Shown piece after piece: positions 44,958 to 54,200 of a stretch of 64,000 nt of DNA; position 1 is the first letter of the stretch; the number at the start of each line of letters is the position of its first letter. Under the pieces are notes generated by a model. The model was not told the DNA's origin. It saw only the letters and a program-made list of their open reading frames with translations, and ran no database searches. Source of the stretch: JBBDWK01 sp040902885. Its GTDB lineage: Bacteria; Acidobacteriota; Terriglobia; Bryobacterales; Bryobacteraceae. A program made the translations under genes and the position numbers. Location: contig JBBDWK010000086.1 of assembly GCA_040902885.1 (NCBI GenBank), forward strand, positions 24,705 to 88,704, in the 5' to 3' direction.

Positions 44958-45137
44958 CTACTGCACGCGCATAGCCTCGCCGAAGTAGCCGAGAACCTGC
45001 TCGGCACAGCGTCTGCATGCCTCCTCTTCATCCTCGTCGCGGGCTTCGCAGCGAATGAGTTCCTGATCTTCCAGCGCCATGCTGCGGCCGCAGATCCAGT
45101 CTCCGCCTTCATGTAAATGGATGTGGTTGAACTCCAT
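44958..45137 (-). CDS. Small acidic Cys-containing protein
   Basis: 59-aa ORF with protein-like codon use: FNHIHLHEGGDWICGRSM then LIRCEARDEDEEEACRRCAE and a tail ending YFGEAMRVQ. It has four Cys (16, 30, 41, 44), which could bind zinc, and a strongly acidic middle. It is divergent from rpmB: its start lies about 13 bp from the rpmB -10 box, so the two promoters overlap. I do not recognise the family, and the longer frame over it on the same strand is a shadow. Confidence 0.55.
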   Translation of the reverse strand: MEFNHIHLHEGGDWICGRSMALEDQELIRCEARDEDEEEACRRCAEQVLGYFGEAMRVQ

Positions 45138-45149
45138 GGGTCTTCTCTA

Positions 45150-45158
45150 TGTTATACT
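45150..45158 (+). promoter_or_regulatory. Extended -10 promoter of rpmB
   Basis: TGTTATACT is an extended -10 element (TGn plus TATACT). Transcription from about 45165 gives a leader of about 27 nt carrying AAGGAG (45175-45180) before the ATG at 45192. Confidence 0.55.
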
Positions 45159-45191
45159 CGGTAGTTTACGTACTAAGGAGACTCTGGCAGT

Positions 45192-45383
45192 ATGGCACGG
45201 GTATGTGAAATTTGTGGTCGCGGGCCTCAATTCGGACACCGCATCAGCCACGCACACAACGTTACGAAGCGCCGCTGGAACGTGAACCTGCAGAGTGTCC
45301 GCGCGTTGATCAACGGCGCGGCCCGCAAGCTGCGGGTTTGCACTTCCTGCATCCGCAGCGGGAAGATTCAGAAAGCAGCTTAG
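45192..45383 (+). CDS. rpmB: 50S ribosomal protein L28
   Basis: 63-aa ribosomal protein. The sequence ARVCEICGRGPQFGHRISHA, then HNVTKRRWNVNLQSVRA and RVCTSCIRSGKIQKAA, is characteristic of L28. Both CxxC pairs (CEIC, CTSC) are kept, so this is the zinc-binding form. It is monocistronic, with an extended -10 promoter upstream and a palindromic hairpin right after the stop. Confidence 0.98.
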   Translation: MARVCEICGRGPQFGHRISHAHNVTKRRWNVNLQSVRALINGAARKLRVCTSCIRSGKIQKAA

Positions 45384-45384
45384 A

Positions 45385-45402
45385 CGCCCACCTAGGTGGG
45401 CG
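45385..45402. terminator. Palindromic hairpin between convergent genes
   Basis: CGCCCACCTAGGTGGGCG is a perfect 18-bp palindrome beginning 2 nt after the rpmB stop and ending 4 nt before the stop of the converging gene. It can fold on both strands. No T-run follows, so it may act as a bidirectional roadblock or mRNA 3'-end stabiliser. Confidence 0.55.
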
Positions 45403-45406
45403 CCCC

Positions 45407-45955
45407 TCAAATAAACATCTCTTCGTCCTGGGTAACGTGGTCCACCGACGGCCGCTGGCCCCGTTTGTAGACCGACAACGCCGTCTTTACGCCCGCCACG
45501 ATACCGCTGACCTCCCGTACTGGGCGCATGACCGTGCCTTGAATCGCCGCAGTGGTTTCGTGGACCCGGTCTACCGTGTCTTCCACCAGCGTGTCTATCC
45601 GGTCCACTTGCGCCTTGGCGCGGTTGGACACGTCGGTCAGTAACTCCTCCACGCGGTCCATCTGCCGCCGTGCTATTTCCACGGCTTCGGTGGCTTTTAG
45701 CGACATGGCCGCGGCCTGGTCCGAAATTTCCACCGCGCGGTCCGATATGCGCGCGAATTTGGGGACGGCCTCATGCACCATCTTTCCTAAAGTGTCGATG
45801 ACCGGCCCGGCCTTGGCCGCCAGCTCGTTCACCTTCAACTGAGTCTGGCGGGTTCTTTTATATAGACTGAAAACCAGAATGGCCTGGATTACGAACGCCA
45901 GGCACGCGAGCCAGACGGCTACCGTCACCACAATCATGAAAGTCTCAGGAGACAT
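45407..45955 (-). CDS. Membrane-anchored coiled-coil protein
   Basis: 182-aa protein with one N-terminal transmembrane helix (TFMIVVTVAVWLACLAFVIQ, about 5-30). A long, heptad-rich helix follows (VNELAAKAGPVIDTLGKMVH; DQAAAMSLKATEAVEIARRQ; DRVEELLTDVSNRAKAQVDR). Architecture resembles DUF948-type envelope proteins; function unknown. It lies 29 nt after the YtxH-domain gene on the same strand, so the pair is probably one operon for envelope stress or integrity; that is inference. Confidence 0.8.
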   Translation of the reverse strand: MSPETFMIVVTVAVWLACLAFVIQAILVFSLYKRTRQTQLKVNELAAKAGPVIDTLGKMVHEAVPKFARISDRAVEISDQAAAMSLKATEAVEIARRQMDRVEELLTDVSNRAKAQVDRIDTLVEDTVDRVHETTAAIQGTVMRPVREVSGIVAGVKTALSVYKRGQRPSVDHVTQDEEMFI

Positions 45956-45984
45956 CCTCTAAACCCCGCTCGGACTGGCGATCC

Positions 45985-46281
45985 TTAAGTGGTGGAAGGT
46001 CCTTCGTTTACCGTTTCCTTATAGGCTTGTTTGCCTGCGTCGATGGCCTCGGAAAACTGCTGCCGCTGGCGCCCGATCGCTTCTCTGCCGCGATCCACCA
46101 GATCGCCCGCCGTCTCGCGCAACTCGCCGCCGCGGCGCTTCAGGTAATCCCTGCTTCCATCGGCTTTCTCTCGAATGAGGCCGCGCGTCTCCCGTCCCGA
46201 CTGAGGAGCGAAAATTATGCCGGCGGCGACTCCAACCCCAAGGCCCAGAAGGAAAAATGACAGTTGTTTCTCGGAATCCAT
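45985..46281 (-). CDS. YtxH domain protein
   Basis: 98-aa small membrane protein. It opens with a glycine-rich transmembrane helix (FFLLGLGVGVAAGIIFAPQS) followed by the GRETRGLIREKA motif of YtxH-like proteins, then an amphipathic, charged helix (GELRETAGDLVDRGREAIGR). YtxH proteins are stress-associated with no known activity. The ATG at 46281 has AGGAGA upstream; the open frame extends 23 codons further without a ribosome site. First gene of the pair with the coiled-coil protein. Confidence 0.85.
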   Translation of the reverse strand: MDSEKQLSFFLLGLGVGVAAGIIFAPQSGRETRGLIREKADGSRDYLKRRGGELRETAGDLVDRGREAIGRQRQQFSEAIDAGKQAYKETVNEGPSTT

Positions 46282-46435
46282 ACTTCTCCTTTCATCAAAT
46301 CCTGCGATCGCCGCTTGCTGACGCGCGCGGCCGGTGCTGTGACTTAGCACAAGGAGCGGTCAGAGAGGCGCTAGTTAAAGTATACTCTGGTCGCCATCGT
46401 ACAGACGCATAAGGCTGGTACACTTCGATACAAGA

Positions 46436-46963
46436 GTGTCTGTTGGGCGCAAACCACGCAAGCTGGGCGAGACCGATCTTTGGGAGTTCGCCGTGCGGGC
46501 GCTCTCCGGACGCGCGCACTCAGCCGGCGAGTTGCGCCAGAAGCTGCTGCGGAAAGCCGAGCACGCCGAAGATGTCGACCGGGCCATCGCCCGGGCTAAG
46601 GAGCTCGGTTATCTGAACGATGCCCGTTTCGCCGAATCGTTCGCTTCCGCGCGCCTCTCCAATCAGGGACTCGGGAAAAGGAAAGTCCTGCGCGATTTAC
46701 GCGGCCGGCGCATCGCCCCCGAAACGGCGGGCCGCGCCGTGGAGCAGGCCTACGCCGAAGCCGATGAGGTTCAGCTCATCGAAAGCTTCATTCGCCGTAA
46801 GTACCGGTCGCATACCGAGCCTCTTTTTCAAGACCGGAAGGAATTAGCTTCCGCTTACCGGAAGCTCCTCTACGCGGGATTCAGCCCGGGAAACTCGATA
46901 AAGGTCTTGAAACGTTTCGCGGAAAATCCCGAGCTGCTGGATGATATCGAGCAGCCGGAATGA
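46436..46963 (+). CDS. recX: RecX-family regulatory protein
   Basis: 175-aa all-helical protein that modulates RecA filaments. RecX motifs: the opening RALSGRAHSAGELRQKLLRK, ELGYLNDARFAESFASARL, and repeated three-helix units continuing to PGNSIKVLKRF. No recA is adjacent. GTG start without a clear ribosome site; a TATACT element lies at 46381-46386, giving a leader of about 40 nt. It converges on the selenoprotein gene with 2 nt between stop codons. Confidence 0.88.
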   Translation: MSVGRKPRKLGETDLWEFAVRALSGRAHSAGELRQKLLRKAEHAEDVDRAIARAKELGYLNDARFAESFASARLSNQGLGKRKVLRDLRGRRIAPETAGRAVEQAYAEADEVQLIESFIRRKYRSHTEPLFQDRKELASAYRKLLYAGFSPGNSIKVLKRFAENPELLDDIEQPE

Positions 46964-46965
46964 TC

Positions 46966-47544
46966 CTACCGCAGCAGATCTTCAAGCTTCTTGAGGAAGG
47001 CGGGGCCGCTGAGCAGCAGGTCTCGATGGATCGGAAGACGGCTGAGCTGATGCATCCAGAATCGCGGCGTGGGCGCGGCGGCGTTCCACTCGACGCCCGG
47101 AGGATACGCGAGGTACATGTCCCACGCTGTCGTCTTCTCGGGGAACTGCAAGACCTTGCCGAATGTGCGGGAGGCGGTCATGCGCGAATCCCAGAAACCC
47201 TGGAATCGTGAATCGCGCAGGCGTGCGAGCATCCGGTTCGCCGCATCCTCGGTGTCTTCGTCGAGAATCGGCAGCCAGACGGCGTAGACCCTCAGGGCAG
47301 CGTTGGGAACTTTGGCCAGCACTTCTTCATCAATCACGGTCACGCCGCGTACGCATTCGCCTCAAGTGGGTGAGAGGAGCAGGACCAGCCGGGTGAGATG
47401 TTTGTCGCGATTGAAGGCTTCGATGAGCGGCGCCAGGCCGCCTTCGAGCGAACGGACCTTTCCAGGCGCGGCCTTCGCCTGTGACGCCAGCAGCAGCGAG
47501 AGAAATGCGCGCCGATTCAGCGACTGACGATGAGGATCGTGCAA
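46966..47544 (-). CDS. Exported thioredoxin-like selenoprotein (UxxC), in-frame TGA at codon 61
   Basis: Two short same-frame ORFs are separated by one TGA at 47362-47364. Read through, they give a 192-aa protein: leader NRRAFLSLLLASQAKA, then LTRLVLLLSPT-U-GECVRG, then LRVYAVWLPILDEDTEDAAN and a conserved-looking tail. TGA falls exactly where thioredoxin-like proteins have the first Cys of CxxC, giving U61-x-x-C64, the classic redox selenoprotein motif. A possible SECIS hairpin (47335-47355) follows the TGA. Both halves have normal coding character, which argues against decay. TTG at 47544 is the only in-frame start, with GAGGA about 9 nt upstream. The alternative is a Cys-to-stop mutation. 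Confidence 0.8.
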
Positions 47545-47651
47545 ACAATCGATCCTCGTGGATTCGGGTGCGGATTGTCAAACCGGGTGGTGGAACCCGC
47601 ACCAAAAGCCAGGCGCGGTGAGAGGATATCGAGGGCGGAAGCCAACTGGCG

Positions 47652-47954
47652 TTAACGGGCGCTCTTGCGGCCGGTCTTCTTCGGCGGCTCGGCATCCGGC
47701 GGCGGCTCATCGCCTTCCGGTTGCGCTTCGGCAGGCTGCACCTTCGCCAGCACCTCGTTGAACAGGGCCTGCTTTCGCGGGTCCACTTTGGGCGGCGGCG
47801 CCTTCTCGTGCCGATAGTCGTGATCGCTGTAGCAGGTCCGGCAGCGCACTTTGGCCGGCTCCTCACCTATCAGCGAGACAATTGCGTGATTCATGATGCG
47901 CCGGCACTTCACGCAATAGTCGTCAATGATGTCTCCCAGGCGGTGATCCGGCAT
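47652..47954 (-). CDS. Zinc-ribbon-like hypothetical protein
   Basis: 100-aa protein with two CxxC knuckles, DDYCVKCRRIMNHAI and KVRCRTCYSDHDYRH, forming a probable zinc ribbon in the first 50 residues. A Pro/Glu/Lys-rich disordered tail follows. Function unknown. The ATG at 47954 lies 7 nt after an extended -10 box, so the message may be leaderless; the upstream in-frame extension has no support. It lies 108 nt upstream of the selenoprotein gene on the same strand and could share its transcript. Confidence 0.7.
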   Translation of the reverse strand: MPDHRLGDIIDDYCVKCRRIMNHAIVSLIGEEPAKVRCRTCYSDHDYRHEKAPPPKVDPRKQALFNEVLAKVQPAEAQPEGDEPPPDAEPPKKTGRKSAR

Positions 47955-47961
47955 TTGCCGC

Positions 47962-47970
47962 AGTATAGCA
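47962..47970 (-). promoter_or_regulatory. Extended -10 promoter, leaderless candidate
   Basis: On the minus strand TGCTATACT (extended -10) is followed by 7 nt and then the ATG at 47954. Transcription would begin at the start codon; no ribosome site is present. Confidence 0.45.
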
Positions 47971-48102
47971 AACAGGCCCGCGATCGGAACATCAGTTTCA
48001 TTCCGAACTGGACGATCCGCGGCAAGATTTCCCTGCGCCGGCACGACCCCGACTTGCGGGCTTCCGAAGGAGATGTTGGGCGGCGTGATTATTTCAGGAG
48101 TT

Positions 48103-49563
48103 TTATTTCAGAGTGGTCTTCAAGCCGATGTCGTTCTGGGGATCGGGCATGGGATGGCGCTGAGTAGGCACCCGGAACAGACGCTTATCATCCGGAGACA
48201 GCTGGCCCCAATTGCGGAGTTTTTTCCTGACCGGTTGGCTCGGCAACAATGCGGCGAGCTGCCGCTTCGCTCCGGCATGCTCCGCGCGACCCGCGAGATT
48301 GTGCCACTCATGCGGGTCTGCGGTATGGTCGTACAGCTCCTCGCCGTCGGCAAAACGCGAATAGCGCCAGCGTTCCGTGCGGACAGTGGTCTTGTCGGGA
48401 CCGTCGGACGTGATCGCGGGCTTATCCCAGGAAGCATCGGGATTTTGCAGAAGCGGGCGGAGGCTGCGGCCTTCGAGCTCTTTTTTAGGGGGAAGATTGC
48501 AGAGGTCGGCGAGAGTGGGATAGATGTCGAGCAACTCGACCGTTCGGCCGCAACTTCGGTTGGATTGCGAGACGCCGGGAGCGGCGATGGTGCAGACCAC
48601 GCGGCACGATCGCTCCCAAAGCGTGAACTTGCGCCACTGCTGTTTCTCGCCGAGCTGCCAGCCGTGGTCGGTCCACAGCACAATGATCGTGTTCTCGCGG
48701 TTCGGGCCGGAATCCAGCGCCCGTAAAACTCTGCCGACATTCGCATCCGCGAAGTTGATGCAGGCCAGATAACTGGCAACGGCCTTCTTCCACTGCCTGG
48801 TCGAAGTTACATTGTCGTGATCGCGGAGGCTGCGAATCGCCGACTTTGGCACGTCGGCCAGATCGTTTGCCAGTACCTCCGGAAGCCGGATGCCGCTTTC
48901 CGGGAACTTGTCGAAATACTGGCGAGGCACGTACCACGGCAGGTGGGGCCGGTAGAAGCCGCACGCCAGGAAAAACGGCTTGTCCCGCTTGCGACTCAGA
49001 TAATCCCCCGTCCACATGGCCAGCTTTGTATCGGCGGTTTCTTCGTCTTTCACGTCCAGCGGGCTCCAATCGAAGTGGCCCGCGTTCGGTATGTCGTTGA
49101 CGGGGACCTTGGGCGGATGGAGAAAGCCTTCGAAGTTGTAGTAGGCCTGCCAGGACCGTGCATCGTTCTGGCTGCCGTGATAGATCTTCCCGCCTCCCAG
49201 CACTTCATAGCCATTGTTCATGAAGTGCTGCGGCAGGGCGACGGCATCGGGAGCGCCGTCGCGCCAGACGTCGGCGTTTCGATAGATTCCCGTGCTGGAA
49301 GGCCTCAGCCCGAGCATCAGGCTGGCCCGGGACGGATTGCACATCGGGGCCTGGCAGTATGCATGGCGAAAGGTGACTCCGCGGCGCGCCAGCCCGTCGA
49401 TGCTAGGCGTCACCGTTTGGGGATGCCCGGCGAGAGCGCCCACCCAGTCGTTGAGGTCGTCGATGGCGATAAAGAGAACGTTCGGCCGCTGGGGGGCCGC
49501 CCGCCCCGTGGCTGTTCCAAGCGCGGCCAGACCGCCGCCAAGCCACCGTCTTCGGGTAATCAT
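48103..49563 (-). CDS. Tat-exported sulfatase (iduronate-2-sulfatase-like)
   Basis: 486-aa type I sulfatase that removes sulfate esters, probably from a polysaccharide. A Tat leader (ITRRRWLGGGLAALG) is followed by NVLFIAIDDLNDW with the metal-binding Asp pair. The formylglycine motif is C75-N-P-S-R79 (APMCNPSRASLMLG), and KIYHG and VLWTDHGWQLGEK lie further on. The DDLNDW and HPQTVTPSIDGLARRG style fits the iduronate-2-sulfatase-like branch. It is the second gene of a two-sulfatase operon (16 nt after the first) and divergent from the receptor at 51207. Activation needs a formylglycine-generating enzyme not seen here. Confidence 0.92.
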   Translation of the reverse strand: MITRRRWLGGGLAALGTATGRAAPQRPNVLFIAIDDLNDWVGALAGHPQTVTPSIDGLARRGVTFRHAYCQAPMCNPSRASLMLGLRPSSTGIYRNADVWRDGAPDAVALPQHFMNNGYEVLGGGKIYHGSQNDARSWQAYYNFEGFLHPPKVPVNDIPNAGHFDWSPLDVKDEETADTKLAMWTGDYLSRKRDKPFFLACGFYRPHLPWYVPRQYFDKFPESGIRLPEVLANDLADVPKSAIRSLRDHDNVTSTRQWKKAVASYLACINFADANVGRVLRALDSGPNRENTIIVLWTDHGWQLGEKQQWRKFTLWERSCRVVCTIAAPGVSQSNRSCGRTVELLDIYPTLADLCNLPPKKELEGRSLRPLLQNPDASWDKPAITSDGPDKTTVRTERWRYSRFADGEELYDHTADPHEWHNLAGRAEHAGAKRQLAALLPSQPVRKKLRNWGQLSPDDKRLFRVPTQRHPMPDPQNDIGLKTTLK

Positions 49564-49579
49564 ATGCCTCCCCCGTACG

Positions 49580-51034
49580 TCATTTGGGCGCCAGATCGGG
49601 GTGCTCGGTCTCCCACTTCAGATACTCGTCCACGGTGTGGAACGTGCCAAAGCGGTAGAGGCGGCCCTTGTCCTCGACGAGATGGGACCAATTATAGTCC
49701 CACGAGTCGCCGGTGCGTTCCATCCAGGCCGTGAGTTGATTCTCCATCTCGGCCCGCACGGCGGATGCCGAGGACTCCGCGGCAAGGTTCTTCATCTGGT
49801 AGGGATCCTGTTCGAGGTCGTAGAGCACCCACGGACGCTCGCGATAACGGGCATACATGTATCGCCTGGTTCGAACGCCGCGCCATCCGGCATCCGTGCC
49901 GTCGCCTTGATAGGGGCCGAAGATCTGGAAGAACGCCGAGTCCGGCCCCTCCGGCTTCTCGCCGAGAGCTACGGGAGCGAGATCGCTGCCCTGCAGACCG
50001 GCGGGCTGGCTTACGCCGCACAAGGAAAGGAGCGTGGGCGCGAAGTCCACCTGCGTGAAGAGCGCGTTCACCCGATGGCCGCCTTTTACCCGCGCCGGAT
50101 AGCGGAGGATTCCTGGAATGCGGATGGACTCTTCCCAGGGTTTCCTCTTGAGCCGCAGCCCGTGCGAGCCGAGCATGTCTCCATGGTCGGAAGAAAACAG
50201 GAAGATGGTGTCGTCGGCCAGCCCGAGTTCCTGGAGAGTGGCCGACAGGCGTCCGATCTGGTCGTCCACGGCCGTGGTCGCCGCGTAGTAGGCGGCGATC
50301 TCCGGCGGGCCAGGGACGTTCGGCGCGGCTTTGTTCCAGTTGGGCCGCATGGTGAGCTTCGAGAAGTCGTACATCTTCATGTACTCTTCCGGAGCGCCAT
50401 AAGGATCGTGCGGCGGTCCCATGGCTATGGTCAGGAAGAACGGACGGCCGTCGCGTTTACTCTCCCGCAGAAAGTCGATTCCGACATCGGTCCACCCCTC
50501 GGCTTCGAACTTCTTGATGGGGATGGGCTCGGGAGTGTCCCGGAAATAATGCGTATCGAAATGCCTGTGGCTGCACTCATTGGCCGCCCAGAATTCGAAG
50601 CCCTGCCGGCGCGGTCCGGGAGGCACGAAGCCGGGAAGCCGCGGCCCGCCGTCCAAGTGCCATTTGCCGATGAAGCCGGTGCGGTAGTTCTCGGCGGCCA
50701 GCGTTTCGGCGATCGTCACCTCGGATTCCCGCAGCCGCAGGTCGTTGGCCACCATCCCGTTCTTGTGGGTGTACTTGCCGGTCAGCATGTTCGCCCGTGC
50801 TGGACAGCAGACCGGCGCATTGGCAAGAGTGTTCTGGAACAGGGCTCCTTCGGAGGCGAGCCGGTCGAGATGGGGCGTCTTCACCTCTGCGTTGCCATAA
50901 CAGCCGACCGATTGCGCCCGAAGCTGGTCCGCCAGCACGAAGAGAACATTTGGCCGGCGCTCCGCACGGGACTGTGTGGAGCAAGCCAGCGCGGCGGCAG
51001 CGGCGCCACCGGCGAGGAATTCGCGGCGCTTCAT
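49580..51034 (-). CDS. Exported sulfatase
   Basis: 484-aa type I sulfatase with a Tat-type leader (MKRREFLAGGAAAAALACST). NVLFVLADQLRAQSVGCYGN carries the metal site. The formylglycine motif is C76-C-P-A-R80 (PVCCPARANMLTG), with Ala instead of the common Ser, still within CxPxR. GKWHLDGG and SSDHGDMLGSHGL are conserved active-site segments. It resembles arylsulfatases/choline-sulfatases, but the substrate is not determined. First gene of the sulfatase operon, divergent from the TonB receptor with 172 bp between starts. Confidence 0.92.
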   Translation of the reverse strand: MKRREFLAGGAAAAALACSTQSRAERRPNVLFVLADQLRAQSVGCYGNAEVKTPHLDRLASEGALFQNTLANAPVCCPARANMLTGKYTHKNGMVANDLRLRESEVTIAETLAAENYRTGFIGKWHLDGGPRLPGFVPPGPRRQGFEFWAANECSHRHFDTHYFRDTPEPIPIKKFEAEGWTDVGIDFLRESKRDGRPFFLTIAMGPPHDPYGAPEEYMKMYDFSKLTMRPNWNKAAPNVPGPPEIAAYYAATTAVDDQIGRLSATLQELGLADDTIFLFSSDHGDMLGSHGLRLKRKPWEESIRIPGILRYPARVKGGHRVNALFTQVDFAPTLLSLCGVSQPAGLQGSDLAPVALGEKPEGPDSAFFQIFGPYQGDGTDAGWRGVRTRRYMYARYRERPWVLYDLEQDPYQMKNLAAESSASAVRAEMENQLTAWMERTGDSWDYNWSHLVEDKGRLYRFGTFHTVDEYLKWETEHPDLAPK

Positions 51035-51206
51035 AGACCCGACATGCTATCACGGATCTCCATGGGGAGATCAGCAGGATTGCTGCCCGGCCCGTCAAAT
51101 TCAGTTGGCGCTCCCACTGATTTTCTGAGATTTAGAGAGTAGGATTAACAAGGGCCAAAATGTTTGACGTATTTGAGGAGCCTGAGCACAGTCAAGGAGA
51201 ATAGCC

Positions 51207-54200
51207 ATGAAAAGCCTCCTGTTTTTGCTCTCGCTCTGCTCGGCGGTCTTCGCCCAGCAGGACGCAGCCAGCATCACCGGACAAGTAACAGACGCCACCG
51301 GACTCGCTGTGGCAAACGCTACCGTCACCGTCACCAATCGCGACACCAACGTCAGCATGCGCGTCGCGACTGGAGGGGACGGCCTGTATGTCGCGACGCC
51401 GTTGCGCATCGGGGCGTACAAGGTGGACGTCGAAGCAAAGGGCTTCAAAAAGACTGTGCGCGACGGAATCCCGCTCCGAGTGCAGGACCGCCTACGCGTT
51501 GACTTCAGTCTGGAAGTCGGAGACCTCACTCAAACCATCGAAGTCACCGCGGAAGCGCCTTTACTGCAATCGGAAAGCACGTCCCTCGGCCAAGTCATTG
51601 CCACCCGCCCTGTTTCGGAGTTGCCACTCAACGGCCGTAACTTTATCCAGTTGATCGCGCTCTCCACCGGAGCCTATATACCGCAGCGCAATAACTCGCT
51701 CTACCAGGACTTCCTCATCGGCATCAACGGTAACCGCATCCAGAACAATAATTTTCTACTGGACGGCGTGAATAACAATACCACCGACAACAACCAGGCG
51801 CCCATTCTGCCGAGCCCCGACGCGATCGCCGAGTTCAAGGTCCAGAGCAACCTGCTGCCCGCTGAGTTCGGGCGCGGTCTCGGCGGTACGATCAACATCA
51901 ATATTAAGTCCGGCACGAACGAGTTGCATGGAGCGCTGTTCGAGTTCATGCGCAACGACAAGCTCGATGCCAACAATTTCTTCAACGTGGGGCGGGCGCG
52001 GCCCTCGTTTCAGCAGAACCAGTTTGGCGGCGCCGTAGGCGGCCCCGTTTTCCTGCCCGGAGTCTACGACGGACGCAACCGCAGCTTCTTCTTCGCCAAC
52101 TATCAGGGCACGCGCATTCGGCGGGGTCTGACGCGGTTGTTCACCGTGCCTTCCGCGGAACTCCGCGCGGGCAATTTCAGCGGACGCGCTCCCGTTTTCG
52201 ATCCCGAGACCACCCGGCGCGATCCCTCCGGCGCCAACGTTCGCGATCCGTTCCCGGGCAATCAGGTGCCCTCCGCGCGCTTCGACCCCATCATGCGCCG
52301 CTACGTCGATCTATACCCACTGCCCAACCTCGGGGGCATCGCCAATAACTATATCCTCAACCCGAAGTACACCGATGACAACGATCAAGGAGATGTCAAG
52401 ATCGATCACAACTTCTCCTCCTCCGATACGCTCATGTTCCGTTTCTCGCGCGGGGACCGTACCTTCATCACACCGCTCAATGTGCCTGGTGTTGATTTCA
52501 ACGGTTACTTCGCCGCCAATGAATACCTGCCTCAGGTGATCAACAATCGAGGGGCCGCGCTCAGTTACAACCACATTTTCTCGCCGCGGGTCATCAATGA
52601 GTTCCGTGCAGGATACAACCGTCTCTACGCCACGGTCACTCCTCGCAGCGAAGGTAAGAATCTCGCCGCCGATTTTGGCATTCGCGGAGTGCCGGACGAC
52701 CGCCAGTCGAACGGCCTTACCGTCGTCGGCATTACCGGCTTCTCGTCTCTCGGCGATTCGTTCGACACCCGCCGTGGGCAGAACGTCTACCAGGTGCTCG
52801 ACAACCTATCCATAATCTCCGGCCGTCACACATTCAAGATGGGCTTCGACCATCGCCGTACCCAGTTCAACCTCGGCCAGGGCAGCTCTCCCCGCGGTTC
52901 GTTCACCTACAATGGCGTTTTCTCGCAGGACCCGCGCGACCGTTCGCGAACGGGCAATCCCTTCGCCGATTTCCTCCTCGGTGTGCCCGATGGAGCCGCC
53001 ATCGGAACGAACGTACGCGCTGGAACGCGAGTTCGCAACTACAGCGCCTTCATTCAGGACGACTGGAAGGCCACCAGCCGGCTGACGCTCAACGTCGGGC
53101 TGCGTTACGAGTACACGACGCCTATCGTGGAAGCCGCGAATCGCATGGCCAATTTCGACATCGCCGCCAATCGCCTCGTGTTTGCGCAATCTGGCGGCAT
53201 CCGTCAACGTGCCCTCGCCGAACGCGACCTCAATAACTTCGCACCACGCTTCGGTCTGGCCTACGAACTTTCGCCGCGGACCATCGTCCGCACCGGCTAC
53301 GGCATCTTCCACACCCTAGAGGATGCGGGCCATCACAACCCGCTATTCAATCCGCCCTACTCGGCCAGTTTTTCCTTCCCGAGCAACCAACTCACCACCG
53401 ACACCTCGCTGAGACCTACGCAGGGATTCCCGCCTGTCGGTTTGCCCGTGAATTTCGCCGACGGGGGCCTCTTCCTCAACATCAACGGCCGCCCCATCCA
53501 GTTTCCTGCCGCCTACAGCCAGCAATGGAACTTCACGGTGGATCGCCAGTTCGGACCCGTCCGCGTGGAGACCGCCTACGTGGGCAACAAGGCGAACAAG
53601 CTAATGGCGAATCGCAACATCAACCAGCCGCTGCCGGGCGCCGGGTCGGTCAACGACCGGCGTCTGTTCCCGGGCTGGGGCGGCATCAACTTCCAGGAGC
53701 CGCGAGGTAACTCCATTTATCACAGCCTGCAGGTGAAGGCCGAGAAGCGCTTCTCCATGGGCAACATCTTCCTGGTTTCGTACACGTACGCCAAGGCCAT
53801 CGACGACTCGGACTCTACGCAGCTTTCCACTACTTCGGGTACCGGCAATTTGCAGGATCAGCGGAACCTGCGCGGTGAGCGCGCGCGCTCATTTCAGGAT
53901 GTCCGCAACCGTTTGGTGGTCAGCTATCTTTGGGAGCTTCCGTTCGGCAAAGGCCGGCGGTTCCTCAGCGGCGCCTCGCGCGCAATGAACGCCGCCGTGG
54001 GCGGATGGCAGGTCAACGGAATCGCGTTTCACCAGAGCGGGCGTGCGTTCACCATCAACTCCCCCTTTGACCATTCCAATAGCGGATCTTCGAACATCCG
54101 GCCCGACGCCACGGGTGATTCGCCCAATCTTCCCGGAGATCAGCGTTCCGTGCAGCATTTCATCAACGCGGCCGCCTTCCGCATCCCGGACGGCTTCGCC

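Noticed and set aside
44927..45112. 61-codon minus-strand ORF near rpmB
   Set aside because: Arg/Ala-rich shadow of the better 59-aa frame at 44958-45137.
45385..45402. Classical Rho-independent terminator
   Set aside because: The stem is strong, but no T-run follows on either strand; it is listed as a hairpin with moderate confidence only.
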